Assembly: GCF_016482825.1 (NCBI RefSeq)
Contig: NZ_JAEMNV010000002.1
Coordinates: 806,001-870,000, forward strand
From: Antrihabitans stalagmiti
Lineage (GTDB): Bacteria > Actinomycetota > Actinomycetes > Mycobacteriales > Mycobacteriaceae
Reading direction: 5' to 3'
Length of the DNA stretch: 64,000 nt
Below, piece by piece: positions 51,025 through 60,665 of the stretch. Under the pieces are notes generated by a model. It did no database searches. It was not told where the DNA came from and was given only the letters and a program-made list of their open reading frames with translations. Both the position numbers and the translations under genes were made by a program. Within the stretch, counting starts at the first letter, position 1. The number at the start of each line of letters is the position of its first letter.

Positions 51025-52221
51025 ATGGCTGACAAAGGCACCGACGTCCCTTCCGGAACCGCCCCCAAGAACCTGCCCTGGCTGTTGTCGTCGCTGACGG
51101 CACCGGGGCAGGTTCTCGGCCATCTCGGTCCGAACTGGTTCGCATCCGTGATGGGTACAGGCATCGTTGCGACGGCGGGCGCCACACTCCCAGTACATGT
51201 TCCGGGTCTGCAGGTTTTCGCGCGGGTCGTGTGGGTGCTTGCCGCGGTCCTGCTGGCCGTGCTGATCGTTGCTGTCACCGCACACTGGGTGCGACATCCG
51301 ACGGTCGCACGCAGTCACGCCTACAACCCCCAGATGGCACATTTCTATGGTGCGGCCCCGATGGCGCTGCTGACCGTCGGTGCGGGTGCACTGCTGGTCG
51401 GCAAGCACGTCATCGGCGAGACCGCCGCGATCACTCTCGACTGGATCCTGTGGACCGGCGGCACCGTCGGCGGACTGTTCACCGCAATGACGATCCCCTA
51501 CTTGATGTTCACCCAGCACAACGTCGAGCCGGACGCGGCGTTCGGCGGTTGGCTGATGCCGATCGTTCCGCCGATGGTCTCTGCTGCAACCGGCGCGCTG
51601 CTGATCCAGCACCTACCGCCGGGCACCGGTCGGCAGACGCTGCTCTACGGCTGCTACGCGATGTTCGGGCTGTCACTGTTCGCATCGATCATCATCATCA
51701 CGATGGTCTGGAGTCGGCTCGCGCACTTCGGCACCTCCGGAACGGCGCGGGTGCCGACGCTGTGGATCGTTCTCGGTCCGCTCGGTCAATCGATAACGGC
51801 CGCAGGTTTACTCGGCACCAACGCGGCACTTGCCGTCGAACCGCGACTCGCGAACGGGATGAACGTCTTTGCTATCCTGTACGGAGTTCCGGTGTGGGGC
51901 TTCGCAGTTCTATGGATCGGACTTGCAACCGCGCTGACGATCCGCACAGCCCGCCGGGGTATGCCGTTCGCCCTCACCTGGTGGAGCCTCACCTTCCCGG
52001 TCGGTACCTTCGTCACCGGCACAACACAATTGGCTATTCACACCCAGTTGCCCGCGTTTCGCGTGGCTGCCGTCATCGCCTATGCGGGACTACTCGGCAC
52101 CTGGGGCTTGGTTGCGGTCCGTACCGCGAACGGTAGCCTGCGCGGCAACCTCTTTCTCCCGCCGGCATCGACCGGTCCTATCAAAGCGCGCAAAGACGTC
52201 CCTGTGCCGCGCAAGCCCTGA
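51025..52221 (+). CDS. TDT-family transporter (tellurite-resistance/dicarboxylate)
   Basis: A 398-residue SLAC1/TDT-family membrane protein with about ten helices. GPNWFASVMGTGIVATAGAT is the family signature at the first helix; AFGGWLMPIVPPMVSAATGA and WWSLTFPVGTFVTGTTQLA are also typical. Members export malate, sulfite or tellurite. ATG 51025 is used; an in-frame GTG near 50993 would add about 11 residues. No regulator or partner is adjacent. Confidence 0.88.
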   Translation: MADKGTDVPSGTAPKNLPWLLSSLTAPGQVLGHLGPNWFASVMGTGIVATAGATLPVHVPGLQVFARVVWVLAAVLLAVLIVAVTAHWVRHPTVARSHAYNPQMAHFYGAAPMALLTVGAGALLVGKHVIGETAAITLDWILWTGGTVGGLFTAMTIPYLMFTQHNVEPDAAFGGWLMPIVPPMVSAATGALLIQHLPPGTGRQTLLYGCYAMFGLSLFASIIIITMVWSRLAHFGTSGTARVPTLWIVLGPLGQSITAAGLLGTNAALAVEPRLANGMNVFAILYGVPVWGFAVLWIGLATALTIRTARRGMPFALTWWSLTFPVGTFVTGTTQLAIHTQLPAFRVAAVIAYAGLLGTWGLVAVRTANGSLRGNLFLPPASTGPIKARKDVPVPRKP

Positions 52222-52240
52222 TCGGGGCGCGGACAGGAAG

Positions 52241-54013
52241 CTACCGCTCGATTCCACCTGTCTGCCATGCACTCCAGAGCTGGGCGTACCGTCCGTCGGC
52301 CTGGACGAGGTCGGCGTGGGCACCCTCCTCGACGATTCGGCCATGTTCGAGGACGATCACCCGGTCCGCTGCGACCGCCTGCGTCAAACGATGCGCGACG
52401 ACGAGTGTCGTCCTGCCCTTGGTAGCGGCAGCAGCTGATTGCTCGAGGAAACGCGCTCCCAGGCTGCCCGCCTCTGCGGTCGCTTCGTCGAGTACCGCAA
52501 CTGCCGGATCGAGAAGTACCAGCCGGGCGAGTGCGAGTTGCTGCGCCTTGGCGGCGCTCAGGTCGTCGGCTCCCTCACCGACTTCGGTCTGCAGTCCGTT
52601 CGGCAACGACCGCACCCAATCGAGTGCACCCACAGAGTCGAGTGCGGCCGATACCTCGTCGGCGGTTGCCGACGGCCGAGCCAGCCGGATGTCTTCGATC
52701 AGCGGCCCTGCAAATACGTGCACTTCCTGACTGACGATCGCGACCTGTGTGGGCAACTGCTCGGCGGTCATATCCGCCAGTGCAACGCCACCGACGAGCG
52801 CCGAACCATGATCAGGGACAAGAACACCCGCAGCGATGGCCGCCAGCGTCGACTTACCCGCACCCGTAGAACCAACGAGTGCAACACGCGAGCCTGCCGC
52901 AATATGAATGCTGACACCATGGAGAACGGGCTCGCCGCCGTCGTAGCTGTACTCGATCTCGCGGAGGTCGAGGTCGGCACCGGCAGGTCGCGATTCGGTC
53001 GGCACTGCGCCTATCGAATCAGGGCCTTTCGTGTCCGCGATCTCCACGACACCGACCAGCCGGGCGAGGCTGGCTCCAGCATCTTGCACCTCGTCGAATG
53101 TGAACAGCAGCATGCCGATCGGATTGAACAATCGGTGGAACAACAGCGCGGCGGCAGCCGACTGCCCGACCGACACGTCGCCGCTCCTGACAAGCACGAA
53201 GCCGACAACCAAAATCACGGTGAGGCCGAAGAACTCGGCCCGGTTGACCCTGCCGGAGAACCGAGTGAACAGGGTGAACACGTCGACCGAGATATCGAGC
53301 GCACGTGCCGACGCCTCGTCGACCGCCCGCAGATGACGGCGTTCCAAACCGTAAGCGTGCACTGTTCGGATACCGACCATGCTCTCCACAAGGACCTGCG
53401 ATCGTGCCGCGATCGCTTGCCGCTCTTCGGCATAACGAGGAGCGGACTTCGGGAGGTACCACCGCAGCGCCACCGCGTACATCGGGACCGACACCAAACC
53501 AGCAAGACCGAGGCGCCAATCCAGACCGAGCATCGCGACGATGCTGAGCACGCCGAGAAGCAACGACGAGATCATCGTCGGTACGACATCGGTGACCGCC
53601 TTGCCGATCGCAGCAACGTCGGCTCCGACACGAGAAAGCAAGTCGCCCTTGCCGACTCGTTCGAGCACTGGTGTCGGAAGCCGCAACGCCCGCAACACGG
53701 TCAGCTCACGCAACTCGGCGAGGATACCTTCGCCGAGCTTGGCAACAAGGTAGGACGAGAATCCCGAGGCAAGGCCGCCGAGCAAGGCAGCGATCGTGAT
53801 GACGACCGCGATCGGGACGATCGACGATGTCGGTTCGCCGTCGGCAACACGGTCGACGAGTGCACCGAGAACGTAGATCGGCACTACGGACATCGCGGCA
53901 CCGACGAGTCCGACAGCGAGCGTGAACGATACATCCCGGGGGCGATGAATCAGGGCTCGTCGCAACCAGTTCCACGTTCGTGCCGAATCAGCGATCGGTA
54001 ACAGCTCGGTCAT
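52241..54013 (-). CDS. ABC transporter half, exporter fold, canonical Walker motifs but degenerate signature
   Basis: A 590-residue ABC protein: six membrane helices in residues 25-310, then an NBD. Walker A GSTGAGKST (381-389), Walker B VAVLDE (D509, E510) and H-loop His541 are intact. The signature is LSAAKAQQ (485-492) in place of LSGGQxQR. Its partner gene, overlapping by ATGA at 54010-54013, has the opposite pattern. The pair therefore makes one working ATP site (this Walker, partner signature). It lies in an iron-box-controlled operon; ferri-siderophore import of the IrtAB/YbtPQ kind is the leading guess. Confidence 0.92.
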   Translation of the reverse strand: MTELLPIADSARTWNWLRRALIHRPRDVSFTLAVGLVGAAMSVVPIYVLGALVDRVADGEPTSSIVPIAVVITIAALLGGLASGFSSYLVAKLGEGILAELRELTVLRALRLPTPVLERVGKGDLLSRVGADVAAIGKAVTDVVPTMISSLLLGVLSIVAMLGLDWRLGLAGLVSVPMYAVALRWYLPKSAPRYAEERQAIAARSQVLVESMVGIRTVHAYGLERRHLRAVDEASARALDISVDVFTLFTRFSGRVNRAEFFGLTVILVVGFVLVRSGDVSVGQSAAAALLFHRLFNPIGMLLFTFDEVQDAGASLARLVGVVEIADTKGPDSIGAVPTESRPAGADLDLREIEYSYDGGEPVLHGVSIHIAAGSRVALVGSTGAGKSTLAAIAAGVLVPDHGSALVGGVALADMTAEQLPTQVAIVSQEVHVFAGPLIEDIRLARPSATADEVSAALDSVGALDWVRSLPNGLQTEVGEGADDLSAAKAQQLALARLVLLDPAVAVLDEATAEAGSLGARFLEQSAAAATKGRTTLVVAHRLTQAVAADRVIVLEHGRIVEEGAHADLVQADGRYAQLWSAWQTGGIER

Positions 54014-55746
54014 CGCAGCACTGCCCTTCGGTAACGCTCGTCGGACCTTGCAAGGTCGGCGTGCTTTCCTTCGGCGACGACCCCGTCCGAGTCGAGTACA
54101 ACGACGCGGTCCGTCACGGCGAGCAACGCTGGGCTGCTTGTCACCAGGATCGTGGTGAAGCCGCCACCCTTCCCGTCACCCACCCGGTGCCGAAGCGACG
54201 AAATACCCTCTGCAACGGCGTGTTCGGTGACGGCATCCACCGCAGTTGTCGGCTCGTGCAGCACCAGTACCGGGGCCTGCGTCAGCAGCGCCCTCGCCAA
54301 CGCGACCCGTTGCCGCTGGCCTCCCGACAGGCTCGCGCCCCGTTCGGCCACCACCGTGGACATTCCATCGGAATGCACCGTCACGACATGTATTGCGGCA
54401 GAGGCGTGTAGGACTCGGTCGACGAAGCGCTCGTCGACGTTCGGTCCTGCGCCGACCGTGACGTTCGAACCGACCGTGCCCGCGAACAAGTCGGTGTCGT
54501 GTGGTTCTACCAACAGGTTCTTGCGCGCCTGCACGTGCTCGATCGTGTGCAACGGCGTTCCGCCGAGCAGGATTTCACCGCCGTAGTCCGAACGCGCAAC
54601 TCTGCCCGACAGGACCGCGACGAGGGAGTCGCCCGCAGTCGGTGCCGGTGTGACGACGCCGACCAACTCACTGGCCGCGACCGTGAGATCCACACCGTCG
54701 AGCGCACCGTAGGTCAACCCGACCAACTCGAGCGAGCAGGGCGCTGCACCGACCGACGCAACGCCGTCCGCCAATATTGGTTCGGCGGTCGTCACGTCGG
54801 CGATGCGCTCGGCCGATGCCCGCGCTTCGGCAACCCAACTCGGCACGATGGCAAGCAGACCGAACGGCTCGATCAAGAACTGCGCGAGACCGATCACGGT
54901 GATCAGTTCACCGATGCTGATCCGACCGTCGAGGGCGAGCCACCCGGCCGCGATTGCGATCGCCACCGCTAGCAACGAACTCAGTGCCGCCGACACGCCT
55001 GCGTAACTGCCCAGGGTCCGTGCGGCGCGCAAGGTCGCCCGCAGCGATTGCTGGCTGACGGCTCGATAGCGCTGCGTCGCGGCAGCTTCGGCGCCGATAC
55101 CCCGCAACGGTCGCAAACCCGAGACCAGGTCTGTCGCAACCGATGTCGCCCGGCCCGCCATCGCCTGCTGGTCGGCAACCCGACGAGTGATCGCGGGAGC
55201 GCTCAACTGCAGTGCGAGCAACACGACCGGCGTGCCTACGAGCACGGCGAACCCGAGCGGGGCGTCGATGACCACCAGCGTTACTGCGCAGACGAGTGCA
55301 GCCGTGATCGCACCGACGATCCGCGGCACGTAGTCGAGCAGATACGCCGCGTTGTCGGCATCGGTGGTCGACACGGTCAGCAGGTCTCCCGACCTCAGCT
55401 CCGTACGAATACCAAGGGGATCGAGAATCTTCGCCGCCACCTCGACTCGCAGTCGATGTGCCTCGGTCGCGATGGAGAGCATCAATTGCCGTGCACCGAG
55501 ACGGTAGACGGTCGACAGGACTGCGAACAGAAGAGCAAGTGCACCAAGCCATATCGCAAGCATGGACACGTCGCCCGTCTCCACGGCTCGGTCGACGATG
55601 ATCCCGATGACCACTGGGACCAACGCCTCACTCACCTGATGCAAACTGATGAGCGCCGTGCCGATGCTCAACCGTCGAGCATTGCGAGTGATGGTTCGGA
55701 GCAGGATTGCCGAGCCTGCCCGTGAGCGTGTGGTGTTGGACCCCAT
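54010..55746 (-). CDS. ABC transporter half, exporter fold, degenerate Walker A/B
   Basis: A 578-residue ABC protein with six membrane helices (about 25-305) and an NBD in which the ATP-binding residues have been lost. The P-loop reads TPAPTAGDSL with Asp373 at the Lys position. Walker B has His497 for the Mg-binding Asp, though Glu498 remains. The H-loop His is Ser537. The signature LSGGQRQR (473-480) is perfect. It must work only as a heterodimer with the 52241-54013 product. The ATG is 14 bases from an iron-box palindrome. Confidence 0.92.
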   Translation of the reverse strand: MGSNTTRSRAGSAILLRTITRNARRLSIGTALISLHQVSEALVPVVIGIIVDRAVETGDVSMLAIWLGALALLFAVLSTVYRLGARQLMLSIATEAHRLRVEVAAKILDPLGIRTELRSGDLLTVSTTDADNAAYLLDYVPRIVGAITAALVCAVTLVVIDAPLGFAVLVGTPVVLLALQLSAPAITRRVADQQAMAGRATSVATDLVSGLRPLRGIGAEAAATQRYRAVSQQSLRATLRAARTLGSYAGVSAALSSLLAVAIAIAAGWLALDGRISIGELITVIGLAQFLIEPFGLLAIVPSWVAEARASAERIADVTTAEPILADGVASVGAAPCSLELVGLTYGALDGVDLTVAASELVGVVTPAPTAGDSLVAVLSGRVARSDYGGEILLGGTPLHTIEHVQARKNLLVEPHDTDLFAGTVGSNVTVGAGPNVDERFVDRVLHASAAIHVVTVHSDGMSTVVAERGASLSGGQRQRVALARALLTQAPVLVLHEPTTAVDAVTEHAVAEGISSLRHRVGDGKGGGFTTILVTSSPALLAVTDRVVVLDSDGVVAEGKHADLARSDERYRRAVLR

Positions 55747-55759
55747 CGCGCGACCCTAG

Positions 55760-55778
55760 CAAGGTAAGCCTAACCAAA
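55760..55778 (-). promoter_or_regulatory. IdeR/DtxR iron box
   Basis: CAAGGTAAGCCTAACCAAA on the plus strand matches 15 of 19 bases of the IdeR/DtxR consensus palindrome, with the core TAGGCT-type centre intact. It sits immediately upstream of the ABC operon start, at the distance typical of repressed promoters, and predicts induction on iron limitation. Confidence 0.75.
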
Positions 55779-55845
55779 TAGAAATCCGCTGCTACGTGCG
55801 TAGAGTCGACAGTATGGGCGTCAGGTTTTTCCGGATCGACTTTTG

Positions 55846-56610
55846 ATGGATGCTCACAGCCGCATGAGGGGCGAGCTTGCGGCAGCAATGTCCGGGGCAA
55901 CAGGATTACTGGCGGCCGACAGATTGTGCATCGCGTGTGTCGATCTTCTGCACGTCGACGGCGCGGCCATCTCACTCATTCTGGACGGCGAAAGTCGGGG
56001 AACGTTCGGGTCCAGCGGCGAATCCAGTCGTCGCGTGGACGACTTTCAATTCACCTTCGGTGAGGGTCCGTGCATCGACGCGATCGCGACCGGTCGTCCG
56101 GTGCTCGTCGCCGAGCTCGGACACCCGCACGATCCGCGCTGGCCTGCCTTCACCGCGGCGGCAGTTGCGGACGGTGTCCGCGCGGTGTTCGCTCTCCCGA
56201 CAACGATCGCGGCGGCCAACATCGGCGTCCTCGACCTGTTCTGCACCGAACGCGGACCGCTGTCGCCGGACAGCCTGGCCGGTGGCCTACTCGCTGCCGA
56301 CCTTGCCGCACTTCCATTGCTGGACTTGATGAATGCGGATGTCGACTGGGAAGCCGAGAGCGTCGCCCAGGGTAGTGACGGTTGGTCGGAGTTGGCGTCG
56401 CTGCAACGGGTCGAGGTCTACCAGGCCACCGGGATGCTCATCGGTCAACTCGACATCGATGCGACCGAGGCTCTTGCACGACTACGTGCTTACGCATTCG
56501 CTGTCGGTCGCACAGCCAGCGAAGTAGCGTGGGACATCGTGGAGCGTCGGCTCGTTCTCGACGACGACGCGCGATGGCGTAGGCCTACGAGCGGAGAGCA
56601 AGGATCATGA
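55846..56610 (+). CDS. GAF-ANTAR protein 1
   Basis: A 254-residue cytoplasmic protein. The GAF domain spans about 10-150 (DLLHVDGAAISLILDGESRG, FGEGPCIDAIATGRPVLVAE, NIGVLDLFCTERGPLS). A C-terminal ANTAR domain follows: VEVYQATGMLIGQLDIDATE, ALARLRAYAFAVGRTASEVA. ANTAR domains bind paired hairpins in nascent RNA and cause antitermination. ATG 55846 is used; MRGELAAAM at 55864 is possible. Its stop overlaps GAF-ANTAR 2 by ATGA. Confidence 0.9.
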   Translation: MDAHSRMRGELAAAMSGATGLLAADRLCIACVDLLHVDGAAISLILDGESRGTFGSSGESSRRVDDFQFTFGEGPCIDAIATGRPVLVAELGHPHDPRWPAFTAAAVADGVRAVFALPTTIAAANIGVLDLFCTERGPLSPDSLAGGLLAADLAALPLLDLMNADVDWEAESVAQGSDGWSELASLQRVEVYQATGMLIGQLDIDATEALARLRAYAFAVGRTASEVAWDIVERRLVLDDDARWRRPTSGEQGS

Positions 56611-57359
56611 CCTCCGATCGTGAACGCGACGTGATCGCGGCTTTCGTCTCGTTGGCCAACACGATGGTCGACGGCTTCGATGTGATCGAAGTGCTCAGCA
56701 GCCTGACCACGGACTGCGCCAGATTGCTCGACGTTGCATCGGCCGGACTCCTCCTCGCCGACGGCAGTCGAGTGCTGCATGTCGTCGCTGCGTCCTCGGA
56801 AGCCACTCGCAACCTCGAACTGTTCCAGTTACAGCGCGAGCAGGGGCCCTGCCTCGACTGCTACCGACTGGGATCGCCCGTCAGTGCACCCGATCTCGCC
56901 GACAGACGTGAGGTATGGCCACAGTTCGTCGACGGCGCCCTCGGTGCGGGTTTCGTTTCGGTGCACGCGGTCCCCATGCGAATGCACGACACCGTGCTCG
57001 GCACACTCGGCCTGTTCGGCACCGACGTCGGATCGTTGGCGGCCGAAGACCTCTCGCTCGCGCAGGGTTTGGCCGACGTCGCGAGTATTGCCATCGTCGC
57101 GGGCCAGGTCGCCCCTGACTCCGGATCCATCAGTGCGGGCCTGCAGCAAACCCTTGCCAACCGCGTCCTACTCGAGCAGGCCAAGGGTGTTCTTGCCGCG
57201 CGAGGCGACATCGAGCTCGATCAGGCCTTCGAGCTGTTGCGTCGCTACGCCCGCGACAACCGCATCGCCCTTGCCGATGTCGCGCGTTCACTGATCACCC
57301 GAACGTTGTCCGCGCGCACCGTCATCGATCACATACGCACGTCCGGCACCACCACCTAG
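56607..57359 (+). CDS. GAF-ANTAR protein 2
   Basis: A 250-residue GAF-ANTAR protein: GAF part LLDVASAGLLLADGSRVLHV and REQGPCLDCYRLGSPVSAPD; ANTAR part LLEQAKGVLAARGDIELDQA, FELLRRYARDNRIALADVAR. It is a tandem paralogue of the preceding gene and overlaps it. The conserved ANTAR Ala/Arg positions look intact in both, so both may bind RNA; heterodimers are possible. A hydrolase gene follows after 15 bases. Confidence 0.9.
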   Translation: MTSDRERDVIAAFVSLANTMVDGFDVIEVLSSLTTDCARLLDVASAGLLLADGSRVLHVVAASSEATRNLELFQLQREQGPCLDCYRLGSPVSAPDLADRREVWPQFVDGALGAGFVSVHAVPMRMHDTVLGTLGLFGTDVGSLAAEDLSLAQGLADVASIAIVAGQVAPDSGSISAGLQQTLANRVLLEQAKGVLAARGDIELDQAFELLRRYARDNRIALADVARSLITRTLSARTVIDHIRTSGTTT

Positions 57360-57374
57360 AAGAGAGGCGAACAC

Positions 57375-58199
57375 ATGGGAACAATCACCACCACCGACGG
57401 CACCGAGATCTTCTACAAGGACTGGGGTAGCGGTCAGCCCATCGTGTTCAGCCACGGCTGGCCACTGTCGGCCGACGACTGGGACGCACAGATGCTGTTC
57501 TTCCTGCAGCACGGCTACCGCGTCATCGCCCACGACCGGCGCGGCCACGGCCGCTCGACGCAGACCGCCGACGGCCACGACATGGATCACTACGCCGACG
57601 ACCTCGCCGCGTTGACAGCGCACCTCGATCTGGACAACGCCATTCACGTCGGTCACTCCACCGGCGGTGGTGAAGTGGTGCACTATCTCGCACGGCACGG
57701 CGAAAGTCGGGTCGCCAAGGCCGCAATCCTGTGTGCGGTGCCGCCGTTGATGGTGCAGACCGATGCCAATCCCGGTGGCCTGCCGAAGGACGTGTTCGAC
57801 GGCTTGCAGGCACAGCTTGCGGCGAACCGTTCGGAGTTCTATCGCGATCTGCCCGCGGGACCGTTCTACGGGTTCAATCGTCCCGGCGTCGAGTCCTCCG
57901 AGGCCGTGATCCAGAACTGGTGGCGCCAAGGGATGATGGGCGGCGCAAAGGCCCACTACGACGGCATCGTCGCGTTCTCCCAGACCGACTTCACCGAAGA
58001 CTTGAAGAAGATCACGGTGCCGGTCCTCGTCATGCACAGCGAAGACGATCAGATCGTGCCCTACGCCGCGTCGGGACCGTTGTCGGCGAAGTTGCTGCAG
58101 AACGGAACCCTCAAGACCTACAAGGACTTTCCGCACGGCATGCCGACAACACAGGCAGAGACGATCAACGCGGATCTGCTCGCGTTTCTGCAGTCGTAA
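57375..58199 (+). CDS. Alpha/beta hydrolase, cofactor-free haloperoxidase type
   Basis: A 274-residue hydrolase. Oxyanion segment [16 protein letters not shown], nucleophile elbow VGHSTGGGE (Ser of the triad), Asp in [10 protein letters not shown] and His in DFPHGMPTT. These are the signatures of non-heme chloroperoxidase/esterase (CPO) proteins. It likely acts as an esterase or lactonase in vivo. AGAGAGG precedes the ATG. It may be transcribed with the GAF-ANTAR genes. Its end overlaps the convergent TetR gene by 35 bp. Confidence 0.92.
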   Translation: MGTITTTDGTEIFYKDWGSGQPIVFSHGWPLSADDWDAQMLFFLQHGYRVIAHDRRGHGRSTQTADGHDMDHYADDLAALTAHLDLDNAIHVGHSTGGGEVVHYLARHGESRVAKAAILCAVPPLMVQTDANPGGLPKDVFDGLQAQLAANRSEFYRDLPAGPFYGFNRPGVESSEAVIQNWWRQGMMGGAKAHYDGIVAFSQTDFTEDLKKITVPVLVMHSEDDQIVPYAASGPLSAKLLQNGTLKTYKDFPHGMPTTQAETINADLLAFLQS

Positions 58200-58785
58200 G
58201 GCTCTCGTACAGCGACGCTGTCGCCGCTATCCGTTCCGCTTCGAGTTCCGGTCGCGGATAGGTGTGCCGAAAAATCGCTTCACCGTCGAACATGTGCAAG
58301 GCGGAGGTAGCGAAGAGCCGGATCACATCCGAGGGAATACCTCGGCCGGCGAATGCGGCGGCAGCGCGCGCCTCGATGTTGTCGTACAACGTGACCGCGA
58401 CTGGATTGAGTCGTTCACGAAGTTCTGGATCCGTACGTGCCGCGACGAGCAGTTCGAACCAGACCGAATTCGACGGGTCCCGAGATTCTTTGCGCGCGAA
58501 CAGAAGTAGGTCCACGATGTCGACGGACCCACCCTCGGCACGGAACTCGTCGAACGCTGCGAAGTGGCGGCGACCGACTTCTTCGGCCGCCGCGACGACA
58601 AGTTCGAGCCGCGATGCGAAGTGCCGGAACAAGCCGCCCTTCGAAATGCCCGAGCGCTGACACACTTCGCCGAGCGAGGTCCGGTGGTAGCCGACCTCGG
58701 CAATCGCCTCGATGGTCGCGTCGATCAGCGCCTCGATCGTCTCGCTACGGCGCTGCGCTTGGGTGCGTCGAGGCGAAGCCGTCAC
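58165..58785 (-). CDS. TetR-family regulator
   Basis: A 206-residue TetR regulator: [20 protein letters not shown], then [20 protein letters not shown]. It starts GTG 58783-58785, overlapping the stop of the upstream amidohydrolase (GTGA), so it is in that operon. The C-terminal domain is of an unassigned type. It probably regulates the amidohydrolase operon; no clear palindrome was found at the operon start. Confidence 0.9.
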   Translation of the reverse strand: MTASPRRTQAQRRSETIEALIDATIEAIAEVGYHRTSLGEVCQRSGISKGGLFRHFASRLELVVAAAEEVGRRHFAAFDEFRAEGGSVDIVDLLLFARKESRDPSNSVWFELLVAARTDPELRERLNPVAVTLYDNIEARAAAAFAGRGIPSDVIRLFATSALHMFDGEAIFRHTYPRPELEAERIAATASLYESLTTAETRADPR

Positions 58786-60530
58786 CTGGCCGTCTCACGG
58801 GCGCGCAGGAATCGTCCCGTGCGCTCGCGACCGAGTCCGTCGGCCGGTGTCCCGGCTCCGAACACGTACTGGCCGTTGACGAGTACGGCCGTGACGGTGT
58901 CGTCGTTGCGATTGACCATGCGTGGCAGATTATCGAACGATGCCACCGGGCTCTCTGCGTAGGTGTCGAGCGAGTCGTCGAGGTGTGCCGGGTCGACGAC
59001 GACGATGTCGGCGCGGTCGCCCTCACGCAGGTGACCTGCGTCGAGTCGATACCAGTCGGCGAGTTCGCCGGTGAGCCGGTGCACTGCCTGCTCCACGCTG
59101 AGGAACGGCCTGCCCGCCTGCTCCGCATCGTGGACGCGCCGCAGGAGCCGGAGCCCGAAGTTGTAGAACGCCATGTTGCGAAGATGCGCGCCCGCGTCCG
59201 AGAACCCGAGTTGAACCCCGGGATCGCGAGCGAGCCTGTCCAGCACCTCCGGCCGATCATTGGAAATCGTTGTGCGCCAACGAAGTTTCGTGCCGTGCTC
59301 GACGACCAGGTCGAGAAATGCATCGACGGGATGCAACCCGCGCTCAGCGCCGACCTGACCGAAGGTCTTTCCGATCACCGTGGCTTCGGGACAGTCCACG
59401 ATGTCGGCGTCGAAGAAATCGCGATGCCAGACCCGCATACCGAACTTGGCGTCGTAGTCCTTGCGGAAGGTGCGCCGGTAGGTCTCGTCCTGCAGTAGGG
59501 CGTTGCGTTCTACTTGATCGGCGAGATGCAAAGCCGCTGCGCCGGAACCGAATTCCTCGAAGATGACGAGATCGATACCGTCGGCGTACACCTCGAACGG
59601 CACCGGGAGGTGTTGCCAGCGGAAGTCTCCGCCGAGGCGGTTCATCAGCCACGCGATCGGACCGAGAATTCTTGCCAGCAGGCGATTGGCTTTGAGGTCT
59701 GCCGCCGAGAGCAGGCTCGTCTTCAGAGGCTTGCGAACGATGCCGAGCGTGCTTGCGACCATCGCGACAATGCTCTTGGGCGACTTGATGTCCGGTCCGG
59801 CCTGCAGCACTCGGCCGCGGGATCGCAGAATGGCGTTGAGCCGCCGACGCTCCCGCGCCCTCGCATAGGTCGAGGGCAGCGTGCGGGACCGGCAGGTCTC
59901 CCCGTCGAGTTTGTCGAAAACCAACTGCTGCGCTGACATACCGACGAAGCCGGCATCGAGCGCCTCGGTCAGCATCGACTCCATCCGCGAGAGTTCGTCG
60001 GCGCTCGGTGTGGTCTCCTTCCGCGTCGCCCGATCCAAGCCCATCTCGGCAGCGCGCATGTCCGAGTGCCCGATGAACGCCGCGACATTCGGGCCGAGCG
60101 GCAAATCATCCAGCGCGGCAGCGTATTCGGCTGCGTTGCGCCACGTCTTCTTGTCTTCGATCGCCTCGATCACGTGTCGACGTGGGATGGCCTCGACCCG
60201 TCCGAAGATGTCGCCTGCATCCTCGGCGTCGACGTGCACGGTCGAGAGCGAACACGATCCGAGCAGTACCGTCGTGACACCGTGGCGCAGCGACTCCGAC
60301 AGGCTCGGTTCCTGCAAGATCTCGATGTCGTAGTGCGTGTGGATGTCGATCAACCCCGGCAGCACCCACTTGCCGTGCGCTTCGATCACGCGTGGGCAGC
60401 CGGTCACATCCAACTGGTCCGCGGATACAGCAACGACTCTGCCGCCGCGGACGCCGATGTTCCGGACAGCTGACGGTTGCGGTGTGCCGTCGAAAACGCG
60501 GCCGTGCTCGATGACGACGTCGTAGGTCAT
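58782..60530 (-). CDS. N-acyl-D-amino-acid deacylase-type amidohydrolase
   Basis: A 582-residue metal-dependent amidohydrolase. The first metal motif is LPGLIDIHTHYDIEI; later features are FIGHSDMRAAEMG, ISNDRPEV and GFSDAGAHLRNMAFYNF, with the late Asp in FSDAGAH. The family (D-aminoacylase/dihydroorotase-like) hydrolyses N-acyl-D-amino acids or related amides. The Cys usually bridging zinc is uncertain here: SCSLSTVHVD is the candidate region. First gene of an operon with a TetR regulator. Confidence 0.88.
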   Translation of the reverse strand: MTYDVVIEHGRVFDGTPQPSAVRNIGVRGGRVVAVSADQLDVTGCPRVIEAHGKWVLPGLIDIHTHYDIEILQEPSLSESLRHGVTTVLLGSCSLSTVHVDAEDAGDIFGRVEAIPRRHVIEAIEDKKTWRNAAEYAAALDDLPLGPNVAAFIGHSDMRAAEMGLDRATRKETTPSADELSRMESMLTEALDAGFVGMSAQQLVFDKLDGETCRSRTLPSTYARARERRRLNAILRSRGRVLQAGPDIKSPKSIVAMVASTLGIVRKPLKTSLLSAADLKANRLLARILGPIAWLMNRLGGDFRWQHLPVPFEVYADGIDLVIFEEFGSGAAALHLADQVERNALLQDETYRRTFRKDYDAKFGMRVWHRDFFDADIVDCPEATVIGKTFGQVGAERGLHPVDAFLDLVVEHGTKLRWRTTISNDRPEVLDRLARDPGVQLGFSDAGAHLRNMAFYNFGLRLLRRVHDAEQAGRPFLSVEQAVHRLTGELADWYRLDAGHLREGDRADIVVVDPAHLDDSLDTYAESPVASFDNLPRMVNRNDDTVTAVLVNGQYVFGAGTPADGLGRERTGRFLRARETAR

Positions 60531-60633
60531 ACAAAGATAGAAACCGATCGACCTCTAAGTGTCAAGAGCTGGTCGGCGTTCACCAACACCCCCGACGCCG
60601 ATGTCGTTTGCTTTCTGTTCGTTTGCATCCTGC

Positions 60634-60665
60634 TTCGACATCGGTCAATATCGACGCGTGTCGAA
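60634..60665 (+). promoter_or_regulatory. ArsR operator overlapping the arsR start
   Basis: TTCGACA (60634-60640) and TGTCGAA (60659-60665) form a 7-18-7 inverted repeat. The right arm contains the GTG start codon (60658-60660). Two ATCG-containing half-sites lie between. Binding here would block both initiation of transcription and translation; a short or absent 5' leader is implied. Confidence 0.55.
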
